Assembly: GCA_902826695.1 (NCBI GenBank)
Contig: CADEFU010000009.1
Coordinates: 1-64,000, forward strand
DNA: 64,000 nt
From: an uncultured Alphaproteobacteria bacterium
GTDB taxonomy: Bacteria > Pseudomonadota > Alphaproteobacteria > Micropepsales > Micropepsaceae
Reading direction: 5' to 3'
A model generated the notes under the pieces. That model did not search any database. It was not told the origin of the DNA and saw only the letters and a list, made by a program, of their open reading frames with translations. This document shows, piece after piece, positions 25,034 through 33,782 of the stretch. The position numbers and the translations under genes are program-made. How positions within the stretch are numbered: the stretch's first letter is position 1; each line of letters opens with the position of its first letter.

Positions 25034-25881
25034 GAGGGCAGAGATCACGACCGGTTGGAGCAATCAAGAGATCGAGTGGCGTTTCACGCTCGCCCAACCA
25101 ATCCCGAGCGCCGGCGGCAATTCGATTGCGCCAATCCGCTCGTGTGCGTGAAACACTCGTGCTTCACAGAATGCAGCAGCGTTGCGTTACAGCGAGTTAA
25201 CGCGGGTTCTTGTCGCTGCACCATTCGCCACAATCGTCGACGACACGTTGGTGCTTCAGCAACGCGTCGCTTCCACGCGAGTTAGCGATCAGCAGCACGT
25301 CATCGGCGTGTTTCACACGACAGCGTGCCTCACGATTGTGCGCGCACGAAATCGTACGCGTGTTACAGCGCGCTTGTTTTCTGCTGCGCATAAAAAAAGA
25401 GTGCGACACGCGGACACAGAACAAGAAGAAAACTTCACGCGCGCTCGCGCACCGCGGAAAAAAAATTGCATCCGCTTTTGTGCGGAAAGGTTGCGCGCGA
25501 CTTTCGGAAATACGGCATCGTCCGTATACAGATCATCTTACAAAGCGCACAACGTGCGAATCGCTTATTGACGACCCAACGCGCGTTGGCTAGGTTTGTG
25601 ATGCTTCAGTGAACTCCCCCAACGTTGCGCGGCATTCCTTGCACAACGCACTCACGATAAGCCGGGCGGCGCCCACGATGACGGATGCAATAACGATGAA
25701 ACAAGAAACGCGCGTTCGCACCAGATCGACCAAGAACTGTCCGGCCTGGGCGCCGACTACCTAAGCGCCCCCAAAGAACACACGAGATCGCTGACTTATC
25801 AGGCCGCCTACGCGGGCGGCGACGCCATACTTCTGTCACGAACCAACTTCGTTGCAACGACACAAAATGAGGGAAGCATCA
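25034..25881. other. 848-bp stretch without a convincing gene, upstream of the DnaA-like gene
   Basis: This is the largest gene-free interval here. Its base composition is visibly less GC-rich, with A-runs at 25391-25398 and 25459-25466. It contains many short near-repeats: GTTACAGCG twice, GCGAGTTA(A/G)CG twice, ACAATCG/CGATTGT inverted. It also has hairpins: TCCGC-6-GCGGA, the palindrome CCAACGCGCGTTGG, and GCCGCC-6-GGCGGC near 25803-25820. One near match to a DnaA box (TGCGCATAA) was seen, no perfect one. Overlapping open frames of up to 129 codons exist but lack ribosome sites and protein-like composition. Confidence 0.5.
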
Positions 25882-26532
25882 ATGCCGACACCCAAACTGG
25901 CATCTGCACCAGACGAACCTGAGAACGATTTCTGGCCGCGGGTTCAGGCCGCCCTACGCGCAGAACTTGGCGATTACCGCTTTGGTATGTGGATCGCGCA
26001 GATCGCCGTTAAATCGGCTGACGATGAGCGCGTCGTGCTCACATGCCCCACGGCATTCCGTAGCCTCAATGTGCAGGAGAAGTTCGGCGAGCGGATTAGC
26101 GCGTTGATTGCGCACTTCTCGGGCAAACGGCGGGGCGTGGAGTTCGAGCCGTTGGTAAAGCTTGATGGTCCGCGCGATCCGCAGGCGCTGTTCGCGACTG
26201 TGATTGAGTCACCGGCGCCGATGGCAGAACGGCGTGTCACCGTCGATCACGTGAAACGTCGTGCCACCGAATGGTACAACCTACAGCCCGGCGATCTGGA
26301 GTCGCGTAGTCGCAAGCGCGAGATCGTGCGGCCGCGGCAGATCGCGACCTATGTCGCGCGGCAACTGACGGGCCAGTCGTTCCCGCAAATCGCGCGCCGG
26401 TTCGGACCACGGGACCACACGACAATTTTACATGGATGTCAGCTGGTCGCTCAGAAGATGGCTAGCGATCCGGACTTCGCGGCCCAGGTCGAGGCGTTCA
26501 TCGACGCCGTCCGCGAAAGCAATCCGAGCTAG
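25882..26532 (+). CDS. DnaA-like protein with domains I and IV but no AAA+ domain
   Basis: The 216 residues form two known halves of DnaA. Residues 16-80 match domain I (FWPRVQAALRAELGDYRFGMW...LTCPTAFRSLNVQEKFGERI), the helicase-loading/oligomerisation domain. Residues 117-208 match the complete DNA-binding domain IV (VTVDHVKRRATEWYNL, then RPRQIATYVARQL and the signature FGPRDHTTILHG). Only about 35 residues separate them: Walker A, Walker B and the sensor regions are absent, so it cannot bind ATP like DnaA. The start at 25882 has GAGGGA 8 nt upstream; in-frame ATGs at 25852 and 25867 are weaker. It could bind DnaA boxes and dimerise as a competitor or transcription factor. It is not a fragment, since both domains are intact and in frame. 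Confidence 0.85.
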   Translation: MPTPKLASAPDEPENDFWPRVQAALRAELGDYRFGMWIAQIAVKSADDERVVLTCPTAFRSLNVQEKFGERISALIAHFSGKRRGVEFEPLVKLDGPRDPQALFATVIESPAPMAERRVTVDHVKRRATEWYNLQPGDLESRSRKREIVRPRQIATYVARQLTGQSFPQIARRFGPRDHTTILHGCQLVAQKMASDPDFAAQVEAFIDAVRESNPS

Positions 26533-26625
26533 AATACGAACAATTGCGCTTGGGTCACGCGGCAGTTCGCCTATGGCGAGCTGCCGCGTTTGCGCATGAG
26601 GCTCGGGTCGGGCTAGGAGAGCCCG

Positions 26626-27543
26626 ATGCAGGAGCCTATCGATCGCGACGCTATCATCCAGTGTCTGAAGCACATCAGACCGCATGTGCGGCGAACGCCC
26701 GTGCTCGCGGCGGGCGGCGATGTCACGCTCAAGCTTGAGTTCATGCAGCACGCAGGTTCGTTCAAGGCGCGAGGCGCCTTCACGAATCTGTTGCTGCGCG
26801 AGGTGCCGAAGGCCGGCGTCGTTGCAGCTTCCGGGGGCAATCACGGCGCGGCGGTTGCTTTCGCGGCGCAGAGACTTGGCAAGCCGGCAAAGATTTTTGT
26901 GCCGCAAATCTCCTCGCCGGCAAAGGTCGAGCGCATTCGCAGCTACGGTGCCGACTTGGTCGTGGGTGGAGCCGCCTATGCAGACGCACTCGCGGCAAGC
27001 GAGGCTTGGGCGGAGAGTTCCGGCGCGATGCGCGTGCATGCTTACGATCAACGCGAGACGCTGCTTGGCGCCGGCACAGTCGGGCTTGAAGTCGAAGAAC
27101 AGGTCGAAGGTGCCGAGACCGTGATTGCGGCCGTCGGCGGCGGAGGACTTCTGGGCGGCATTGCGGCGGCGGTTGCCGGGCGGATGCGTGTGATCGGTGT
27201 CGAGCCGGAGGGGTGCCCTACCCTAACCCATGCGCTGGCCGCCGGTCGGCCGGTCGATGCGCCGGTTGGTGGGATTGCCGCCGACTCGCTCGGCGCGAAG
27301 CGGATCGGCGACTTGATGTTTCCGATTGCCCGGCGCCATGTCGCGCAGGTCGTGCTCGTCAGCGACGAGGACATTCGCGCGGCGCAGCGGGCGCTGTGGG
27401 CCCAGTTCCGTATCGTCGCCGAACCCGGCGGAGCGGCAGCGTTTGCTGCGGTGCATGCGGGCCGCTACAAGCCGCATCCGGGTGAGCGGGTGGCGGTGGT
27501 CGTCAGCGGCGCGAACACGACGGCTGTGAACTTCGAGGCCTAA
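26626..27543 (+). CDS. PLP-dependent threonine/serine dehydratase-like enzyme
   Basis: This 305-residue fold-type II PLP enzyme has the Schiff-base lysine in HAGSFKARGA (K47), a substrate loop SGGNHGAAVAFAA and the phosphate-binding GGGGLLGGI. There is no ACT regulatory domain, so it is the catabolic or short biosynthetic type. It deaminates threonine or serine, or acts on hydroxyaspartate. The methyltransferase gene follows after 5 bp, so they are likely co-transcribed. The DnaA-like gene is 93 bp upstream. Confidence 0.9.
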   Translation: MQEPIDRDAIIQCLKHIRPHVRRTPVLAAGGDVTLKLEFMQHAGSFKARGAFTNLLLREVPKAGVVAASGGNHGAAVAFAAQRLGKPAKIFVPQISSPAKVERIRSYGADLVVGGAAYADALAASEAWAESSGAMRVHAYDQRETLLGAGTVGLEVEEQVEGAETVIAAVGGGGLLGGIAAAVAGRMRVIGVEPEGCPTLTHALAAGRPVDAPVGGIAADSLGAKRIGDLMFPIARRHVAQVVLVSDEDIRAAQRALWAQFRIVAEPGGAAAFAAVHAGRYKPHPGERVAVVVSGANTTAVNFEA

Positions 27544-27548
27544 GCTCC

Positions 27549-28238
27549 ATGACGGACGTCTATGACGACTATCGCGACGAATTCCGCAAGCGCGTGCTTG
27601 CGGGGCGGCCGCGCACGATCTTGGAGGTCGGGGCGGGCGACGGCGCCTTCTTGCGGACGGTTGCGGGCCAAGTCGATCGGCTCGCCGGGCTCGATCCCGA
27701 TGCGATGAACGTCGCCAATCTCAAGATGGAAGGCTTCGAAGCGGTCGAAGGCGTCGCGGAGCGGTTGCCGTTTGCGGACGGGGAATTCGACATCGTCGTG
27801 TTCTCGTTCACGCCGCATCACACCAGCGACTGGAACGCGGCGCTCAACGAAGCGATGCGCGTCGCGCGCAATGGGATCGAGATCCTGGACGTTTGGTACG
27901 ACGAGAGCATCGCCGATCAGCGCACGACGCTGGCGCTCGACCGTTGGTACAAGACGATCGACCGGCGCTTAGGGCTGGTGCACCACGACTGCCTCACGCC
28001 AGGCGCGCTGCTTCAGCCCGTGATTGCGCGGCCGGACATCACGTTCGACTATGCGTGCCGGCGCATCGCTTCCTCTCTCGATATGGCGGAGACGCTGGAG
28101 CACGGGCGCACGAAGCTCGCGAAGGTCGACAACGACCCGGCGCTTGCGCGCGCGTTCGAGGAGATCATGGCCGCCGGCCGGCGCGACGGGATGAGCGACG
28201 AAGGCGCGATCCTGATGACGATCGAGAAGCGGCGGTAG
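27549..28238 (+). CDS. class I SAM-dependent methyltransferase
   Basis: This 229-residue protein has the SAM motif I ILEVGAGDGAFLRTV near residues 20-34. The acidic residue comes after strand 2 (LAGLDPDAMNVANL), and motif IV is FDIVVFSFTPHHTSDW. It is of the Methyltransf_11 type. It follows the dehydratase by 5 bp and ends 0 bp from the convergent protease-like gene. Substrate unknown. Confidence 0.85.
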   Translation: MTDVYDDYRDEFRKRVLAGRPRTILEVGAGDGAFLRTVAGQVDRLAGLDPDAMNVANLKMEGFEAVEGVAERLPFADGEFDIVVFSFTPHHTSDWNAALNEAMRVARNGIEILDVWYDESIADQRTTLALDRWYKTIDRRLGLVHHDCLTPGALLQPVIARPDITFDYACRRIASSLDMAETLEHGRTKLAKVDNDPALARAFEEIMAAGRRDGMSDEGAILMTIEKRR

Positions 28239-29081
28239 CTACTCCTTGATGAGCCAGCTGCGCTTTTCTGCCGGGTCCAAGACGAGGACGTAGTCCTTCA
28301 AGATCGAGAAGCCGACATTTGCGTATTCGAGGCGCTCGATGAACGTCACTTCCGGGTTCGTGAGTGTGATCGGGCCGGCGCGCACGACGCCGTTGATGCG
28401 CGATAGGAACGCTTTGCGCTCTCCGCCGGCCATCTTCGCGGGCTTGGTTGGCGTCAGCGGTGCGCTGAGGGAAACGCGGTCGGCGACTTCGAGCGGCAGG
28501 CTGAAGCCTCGACCGGAGCCGGTATCCATATGCGCGCTGAACTTGACCCCGGCGACGTCGACCTCGATCGACGGGAGGGGATGTGCGCCGGAATAGGGAT
28601 GGGCGGGCGCGGCCGGGATCGTTGCCGGCGACTTCGCGGCGACCACCACACGAGACTTCGGCAATTCGAAGCGAACGAGCGAACCCGCAAAGAGATTGGG
28701 GCTCATAACGCCCGAGATTCCCGGCAACGGAATACCGAGGTCGCCGACGACGACACGGGCGCCCGAGACATCGGCGTCGCCCAGGCGCGCTGTCGGAAGG
28801 CGCGAGAGCTGCGCTTGGATTGTCCTGCTCGATCCCGGACTTCCGATATGCACGATACCTTCGTTTGGAAGGCTATGACGCTGGCCGATGTCGCTGCCTA
28901 ACACCGCGCCTCCGGCACCGCTGTCGAAGATGACGGTCACCGATGGCGCGTCTGCGATCGTCAGCTGAGCAGTTGGGCGCGGACCGGTCGTGTCCAACGG
29001 GATGACGCCGCCGGCAACGGCGACCTTTGTTAGCGCTGCTGCGATCAGCGCGGCCAGAGCAAAGCTTCCAAACGATTTCAT
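28239..29081 (-). CDS. exported retropepsin-like aspartyl protease family protein
   Basis: The 280-residue product has a signal peptide (FALAALIAAALTKVAVAGG). It has two aspartyl-protease-like halves, each with an active-site motif: FDSGAGGAVLG near residue 50 and MDTGSGRGFSLP in the second half. Having both D-S/T-G motifs in one chain resembles a pepsin-like duplicated arrangement rather than a single retropepsin domain. Bacterial members are periplasmic and mostly uncharacterised. The start is placed at 29081 so that the signal peptide is at the N-terminus. Confidence 0.75.
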   Translation of the reverse strand: MKSFGSFALAALIAAALTKVAVAGGVIPLDTTGPRPTAQLTIADAPSVTVIFDSGAGGAVLGSDIGQRHSLPNEGIVHIGSPGSSRTIQAQLSRLPTARLGDADVSGARVVVGDLGIPLPGISGVMSPNLFAGSLVRFELPKSRVVVAAKSPATIPAAPAHPYSGAHPLPSIEVDVAGVKFSAHMDTGSGRGFSLPLEVADRVSLSAPLTPTKPAKMAGGERKAFLSRINGVVRAGPITLTNPEVTFIERLEYANVGFSILKDYVLVLDPAEKRSWLIKE

Positions 29082-29178
29082 GTCGATCCCCCGAATTGTC
29101 TGGTCATTTTGTTCTGTGCCATCCGCTGCGTCACCCCGGTTCATGTCCATGCCGGCGCAAGTTGTGGTGAGAACTTTG

Positions 29179-29826
29179 TCAAATTGTGTCGGCCGGCGGC
29201 TTACGGACAAACAATCCAACGGCGGCCAAGACGAACCATGCGCCTTGGGCGACCACGACCGCGCCCATGCCGTGCACGTTCAGCGTCAGCGTGCCGGAGA
29301 CGAGCCAGGCGAACACGCCGATGCCGACGATGAAGCCTGCAATCTGGATGGCGGCGGCGAGGATGCCCTTCTCCGGCCAAGCGAGCGCGTAGAGCACGAT
29401 CGCGGCCGAGAAGAAGCCGACATGCAGCGTCGCGAAGGACTGGTTCAAGTACCACTCCAGGCGCAGGAGGCCGTGCAGGAGATCCTTCTCCGCACCGGTT
29501 GCCGACATCATGTTTTGGATAAGGCGCGGCGCGACCAGTCCGCTCATGGTGGCGGCGAGCATCACCGTGATCGCGCCGAAGAGATAGAAGAAGAATGCAA
29601 GTGCGGAGGCGGGCTTGGCAAACCCGATGCTGCGCGAGAGCGCAAACATACCGAACGTGAGGAGCGGCGCCACGGCGATCGCAACGCCGTGGACGACGAT
29701 GCCGAGCAGGATCACCCGTTCTGCGTCTGCGTTATGGGGGACGCCCGAGGGGTGAAGCGCCATCACGCCCAACATGGCCAAAGTTCCAGCAATCAGCGCC
29801 GCGGCGCCGGTGCGTTCAAGCGTCAT
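29179..29826 (-). CDS. multi-span inner-membrane protein (DUF4386-like)
   Basis: This 215-residue protein has about six hydrophobic segments: near residues 5-25, 40-65, 75-100, 130-150, 157-180 and 185-208. Conserved-looking loops are MALHPSG and LEWYLNQSFATLHVGF. I do not recognise a catalytic motif. Membrane proteins of this size next to a TetR gene are often regulated by it, and the TetR gene is divergent here, 110 bp away. Function unknown. Confidence 0.7.
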   Translation of the reverse strand: MTLERTGAAALIAGTLAMLGVMALHPSGVPHNADAERVILLGIVVHGVAIAVAPLLTFGMFALSRSIGFAKPASALAFFFYLFGAITVMLAATMSGLVAPRLIQNMMSATGAEKDLLHGLLRLEWYLNQSFATLHVGFFSAAIVLYALAWPEKGILAAAIQIAGFIVGIGVFAWLVSGTLTLNVHGMGAVVVAQGAWFVLAAVGLFVRKPPADTI

Positions 29827-29936
29827 CGAAATTCCCCTCGTTGGAAGCCGTTGTCGGCGCGTGATAGGGTCCCGACCGTCGCGCGCCTAGTCACGTGCGC
29901 GTGGGTTTCGGCGGTTTGGAGACAAGGGGCGGACAC

Positions 29937-30524
29937 GTGTCCAACAAATCCGTACGGCGGCGCGTGAAGCGGGCGAGCATCGACAAGCGTTCGCTGCGCA
30001 CGCGGGGCGCGCTGGCGATGGCTCTGATCGATCTCGTTCCGCATCACGGGATCGATACGCTTGAGGTGCGCAAGCTTGCGGCGGCTGCGGGCGTCGGACG
30101 TTCGACGTTCTACAAGCACTATGCGGACAAGGGCGATTTTCTGATCAAGTCGTTTGCGGGCATGGTCGGCGCGATGGACGCGCGGGCGCGGCGCGACCGG
30201 CGCGACTACGATACGATGCTGCCGGCGGCGGAAGTGTTCCACCATGTGGAGGAGGCGCGCGCGTTCGCGCTGTCGCTGGCGGCGTCGGGCGGGTTTGCGC
30301 GCACGATCGCGCAGCGTGAGGATGTGCTGCAAGCGGTCGCCGAGCAGAACCTCAAACGGCTCCGGCCGGGCCTGAGCTTGCTGCGGCGGCAGGAAACGGC
30401 GGTCGTGTTGGCGGGCGTGTTCATGAGCTTGATGCGCTGGTGGATGGAAGGCGGCATGCGGCGGCGCGCGGACGATGTGGCCGCACTCTACGATGCCGCG
30501 GCGCGGCGGCTGTTGCAGGGTTAG
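29937..30524 (+). CDS. TetR/AcrR-family repressor
   Basis: This is a 195-residue TetR-type regulator. The N-terminal HTH is VRKLAAAAGVGRSTFYKHYADKGDFL; the remainder is a helical ligand domain of no clear type. The GTG at 29937 has AAGGGGCGG upstream and is preferred to a GTG at 29895. It faces the membrane-protein gene divergently and may control it. The intergenic stretch includes CACGTGCGCGTG but no clean long palindrome. Confidence 0.85.
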   Translation: MSNKSVRRRVKRASIDKRSLRTRGALAMALIDLVPHHGIDTLEVRKLAAAAGVGRSTFYKHYADKGDFLIKSFAGMVGAMDARARRDRRDYDTMLPAAEVFHHVEEARAFALSLAASGGFARTIAQREDVLQAVAEQNLKRLRPGLSLLRRQETAVVLAGVFMSLMRWWMEGGMRRRADDVAALYDAAARRLLQG

Positions 30525-30632
30525 CGCGGGCCGTTAACTTCGAGCGCGCAATTCCCTCCGCTGTCGCGGCGGTGCGTCTGTCCGCGGCGGCACATCCGGC
30601 GGTACGGTCAGGGCAGGCTTGGGGGAGCCGCC

Positions 30633-30842
30633 ATGACCGTCATTCGTTTTCTGGGCGCGCTTGCGTCCCTTGTCGCGCTGGGCGCTGCGGCCGATGCGGC
30701 GCACACGCGCGCCAATCTCGGCGTCAGCGTGACCGTTACGTACAACTGCGCGATGGACATGTCGAAGCTGACCGCGGAACAGCGCAAGGTCGTCGAGGAC
30801 TATTGCCGCCAACAACGTGCGCCACGGCAAAGCGGAAAGTAG
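30633..30842 (+). CDS. small exported hypothetical protein (69 aa)
   Basis: A signal peptide (FLGALASLVALGAAADAA) is followed by a 45-residue mature chain with two cysteines (YNCAMD, DYCRQQ) and a helical KLTAEQRKVVEDY segment. A good Shine-Dalgarno (GGGGGAG) lies before the ATG. It resembles the small secreted hypothetical proteins common in Alphaproteobacteria. Not otherwise recognised. It converges on a GST gene. Confidence 0.6.
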   Translation: MTVIRFLGALASLVALGAAADAAHTRANLGVSVTVTYNCAMDMSKLTAEQRKVVEDYCRQQRAPRQSGK

Positions 30843-30847
30843 CGAGA

Positions 30848-31522
30848 CTACGCGCCGCCCAGAGCGCGCGCTTGGGCGAGGCGTTGTTCGGGGACTTCGA
30901 AGGTGGCCGACGGACGGGCGCTGACACGCGCGTACCAGGCGGCCAACGCAGGGCAATCGGCGGGGATGTCGACACCGATGAAGCGCGCGAAGTCGAACGT
31001 CGTTTGCGCGACGATGTCGGCCATGGTGTAGCGCGGGCCTGCTATGAAGTCGCGGCCTTCGATCTCCCGATCGAAGAGTTTGCAGCCGCTTGCGAAGACT
31101 TTGCGGTTGGCGGCGCCGTAGTCCTTGAACTGTTGGCCGAACGCTTGGGTCGCGACCGCAGCGGTGAACGGGTGGCTGTGCACCCAAACTTGGCCGAGCG
31201 GCTGCATCAGGCGGAACTCGACGCGGCGGAGCCACATGTCGATCATGGCGCGTTCCTTCGCGTCGCGGCCGAAGAGGTTCGGTTCCGGATGCAGCTCTTC
31301 CAGATAGCGGCAGATCGAGGCGCTCTCGGAGATGTGCGTGCCGTCGTCGAGTTCGAGCACCGGCACTTGGCCTAGCGGATTGCGCGCGAGGTGCTCCGCC
31401 GACTTGTGCGCGCGGCTCATCAACGGCGTCGGCACCAGTTCGATGTCGACGCCCTTCTCCTTCAAGAAGATGCGTACCCGGCGTGGGTTCGGGGCGGGGT
31501 CGGCTTCGTTGTAGAGTTTCAT
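30848..31522 (-). CDS. glutathione S-transferase
   Basis: This 224-residue cytosolic GST has a thioredoxin-like N-domain beginning MKLYNEADPAPNPRRVRIFL. The cis-proline region is NPLGQVPVLELDDG and the gamma-glutamyl site SESASICRYLEEL. A helical C-domain follows. The S/N of NPRRV is the likely glutathione-activating position. It overlaps the upstream unknown gene by 4 bp (ATGA), so they are coupled. Confidence 0.92.
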   Translation of the reverse strand: MKLYNEADPAPNPRRVRIFLKEKGVDIELVPTPLMSRAHKSAEHLARNPLGQVPVLELDDGTHISESASICRYLEELHPEPNLFGRDAKERAMIDMWLRRVEFRLMQPLGQVWVHSHPFTAAVATQAFGQQFKDYGAANRKVFASGCKLFDREIEGRDFIAGPRYTMADIVAQTTFDFARFIGVDIPADCPALAAWYARVSARPSATFEVPEQRLAQARALGGA

Positions 31523-32073
31523 GCGCGCGGCATTGCTGCTTTCTGAGTGTAGACTACGATTAGTTCGTTTTGATTCATGTTTCTGACAGCCCCGATCACG
31601 TCATCCCGCGTCAGGATGTTCTGGCGGGTCGCATCAAACGTTTCGTCGCCGCTGCGGCCGTAGTGATGCACGATGAGGCCCGCCGCCGTCGCGCCAGGCA
31701 ATGCATGTACCTCACGGATGAGGTTTAGCCAGAAGTCGAACTCATCGCCCGAGCCTTCGCTCGCGACCGAGCCTTGCGTAGATTTCCGGTCCTTGAGCCA
31801 GCGTTCGATCTTCGCCTTCGACCAGCCCTGTCTGACCTTTGCCGCCGTCAGTTTCGAGACATCTTTCGGCTGCTTGGTTAGGTAGGGGATGTTCCCAAGT
31901 TCCGTGCCGCAATCGCAGTGGCGAGCGGTCAGGTATTGCCGCTCACCCTTCACTAGCAGTTTTTGTATCGACGGATTATCGTCGGGCGTTAACTTCCGAT
32001 CGTGCTTGTGCAGTAACGCCTTGAGTTGCGTTTCATCGGTGCAGTTGGTGACAAGCGAGATGTAATGGCACAT
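31519..32073 (-). CDS. hypothetical protein (184 aa)
   Basis: I do not recognise this protein. It begins MCHYISLVTNC and contains HCDCGTELG, giving several closely placed Cys/His residues that could bind metal. The middle is basic (VRQGWSKAKIERWLKDRKS) and the end is LIVHHYGRSGDETFDATRQ followed by a strand ELIVVYTQ. No signal or membrane segment. Its stop overlaps the GST start (ATGA), indicating co-translation. Confidence 0.65.
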   Translation of the reverse strand: MCHYISLVTNCTDETQLKALLHKHDRKLTPDDNPSIQKLLVKGERQYLTARHCDCGTELGNIPYLTKQPKDVSKLTAAKVRQGWSKAKIERWLKDRKSTQGSVASEGSGDEFDFWLNLIREVHALPGATAAGLIVHHYGRSGDETFDATRQNILTRDDVIGAVRNMNQNELIVVYTQKAAMPRA

Positions 32074-32119
32074 CGTTGCGTTCGTGAGGCACGCTAAGTC
32101 TTTGCATATGGTTGGCGTG

Positions 32120-33685
32120 CTAATTCACCCTTCTCTCTTTGCCGGCCCAATACGGTTCGCGCAGTTCGCGGCGGAGGATTTTGCCGCTGGGGTTGCGGGG
32201 TAAGGCTTCGATGAAGTCGACGGTCTTCGGGAGCTTGTAGCCGGCGATGCGCGAGCGCGTGAAGGCGATGATGTCGTCGGCGGTTGCTTGTTGGCCGGGT
32301 TTTAGGACCACGATCGCTTTCACGGCTTCGCCCCATTTGTCGTCGGGGACGCCGATGACCGCCACGTCGGCGATCGCGGCGTGGCCGAAGATCGCGTTCT
32401 CGACTTCGGCGGGGTAGATGTTCTCGCCGCCGGAGACGATCATGTCCTTCACGCGATCATGGATGAACAGGAAGCCGTCCTTGTCGAAGAAACCGGCGTC
32501 GCCGGTATAGAACCAGCCGTTCTTGATCGATTTTGCGGTGGCGTCGGGTTTGTTCCAGTAACCCTTCATGGTCGTGCCGCCGCGGATCAGGATTTCGCCG
32601 ACTTCGCCTTGCTTCACTTCGCGGTCGTCGCCATCGACGACTTTGATGTCGAGGCCGGGATAGGCTTTGCCACAAGAGCGGAGCAGCGCGCCTTTGTGAT
32701 CGGCGGGCTGGAGCGCCGTGCCGGCGCCGACGGTTTCGGTGAGGCCGTAGAGTTGGAAGAAGCCGCAGCCTTTGAAGATCGCCTGCGCAGTCTTCAGTAG
32801 TTCCTCCGTGATCGGCGACGCGCCATAGAACATGCGCTTCACGCACGAGATGTCGGTCGTCTTGATGCGCGGGTGCTGCACCAGCATCAGGATCACCGCG
32901 GGCACCAGGAACATGTTCTTGATACGAAACTTTTCGATCGCATCGAAGGCCGCGTCCGGCGTCACGGTTTTGAGGATGACGCCGAAGCTACCTTGTGCGA
33001 GCGTCGTCAGCCCCATGTTGGCGCCTGCGACATGGAAGTTCGGCATGGCGACCAGGTTCGGGTCGCCGGCCTCGAAGTCGGCCCATTGCGCATCCGTGCT
33101 CGACTTGAAGAACGCCATATAGTTGCCGTTCGTCAGTTGAACGCCCTTCGGGTGGCCGGTCGTGCCGGAGGTGTAGAGCTGGATCGCGTCGTCGTCGGCC
33201 GTGATCTTCAAATGCGGGTCCTTGTCGCTTTGCTTGTCACGCCATTCGGCATAGGCGGGCCAGGACTTGTGGCCGCCGTCGATGGCGATGATGTGCTTCA
33301 GCTTCGGGCAGTTCGCCTTGATCGCCTCGATCAGCGGCACGAACTCTGCGCCCACGAACATCGTTTCGCAGCCGGCGTCGTTCAGGACGTAGACGACCTC
33401 AGGGCCGGCCAGGCGCCAGTTGATGCCGACGAGGACCGTGTTCGCTTTGGCGGCGCCGAGCAGAACTTCGAAATAGCGGTCGGAGTTCATGCCCATGTAA
33501 CCGATGCGGGCGCTCGGCCTTTGAGCTAAGGCGATCAGGCCATTGGCGACTTGGCTCGTGTACTTGTCGAACGCCGAATAGGTGGTCTCCCGGCCCTCGA
33601 AGTAGAAGGCGGTCGAATTGCCCCGCTTGCGGGCTTGCTGGCGCGAGATGTCGGCAAGCGTCGTCAGGCCGTCGAAATCGTACAT
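32120..33685 (-). CDS. AMP-forming fatty-acid/acyl-CoA synthetase
   Basis: This 521-residue ANL-superfamily ligase has the P-loop LYTSGTTGHPKGVQLTN, A5 FQLYGLTETVG, A7 GWFYTGDAGFFDKDGFL, A8 DRVKDMIVSGGENIYPAEVE and the catalytic lysine in PRNPSGKILRREL. All core motifs are intact. It is of the medium/long-chain or cyclohexane-carboxylate type. It stands divergent from the CMD/SDR/M20 genes and probably feeds beta-oxidation. Substrate not determinable. Confidence 0.92.
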   Translation of the reverse strand: MYDFDGLTTLADISRQQARKRGNSTAFYFEGRETTYSAFDKYTSQVANGLIALAQRPSARIGYMGMNSDRYFEVLLGAAKANTVLVGINWRLAGPEVVYVLNDAGCETMFVGAEFVPLIEAIKANCPKLKHIIAIDGGHKSWPAYAEWRDKQSDKDPHLKITADDDAIQLYTSGTTGHPKGVQLTNGNYMAFFKSSTDAQWADFEAGDPNLVAMPNFHVAGANMGLTTLAQGSFGVILKTVTPDAAFDAIEKFRIKNMFLVPAVILMLVQHPRIKTTDISCVKRMFYGASPITEELLKTAQAIFKGCGFFQLYGLTETVGAGTALQPADHKGALLRSCGKAYPGLDIKVVDGDDREVKQGEVGEILIRGGTTMKGYWNKPDATAKSIKNGWFYTGDAGFFDKDGFLFIHDRVKDMIVSGGENIYPAEVENAIFGHAAIADVAVIGVPDDKWGEAVKAIVVLKPGQQATADDIIAFTRSRIAGYKLPKTVDFIEALPRNPSGKILRRELREPYWAGKERRVN

Positions 33686-33782
33686 TCTTCATCCTCCCAA
33701 GGCGTCTTTTCGTTGCGCTCAATCTAGCGCCCGCTTCGGCTGTGGCAATAGAGTGCGGGAGCCGCAACTGGAGACATGACCG

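Noticed and set aside
25182-25571. A 129-codon open frame in the gene-free region before the DnaA-like gene
   Set aside because: No ribosome site, poor protein-like composition, overlapped by other equally long frames on both strands.
25700-25880. A protein-like stretch in another plus frame (GLGADYLSAPKEHTR...)
   Set aside because: No start codon with a ribosome site, short, and runs into the DnaA-like gene out of frame; too weak to call a gene remnant.
25034-25881. Chromosomal replication origin
   Set aside because: No perfect DnaA box (best TGCGCATAA), no AT-rich unwinding array, and the neighbours are not those usual at an origin.
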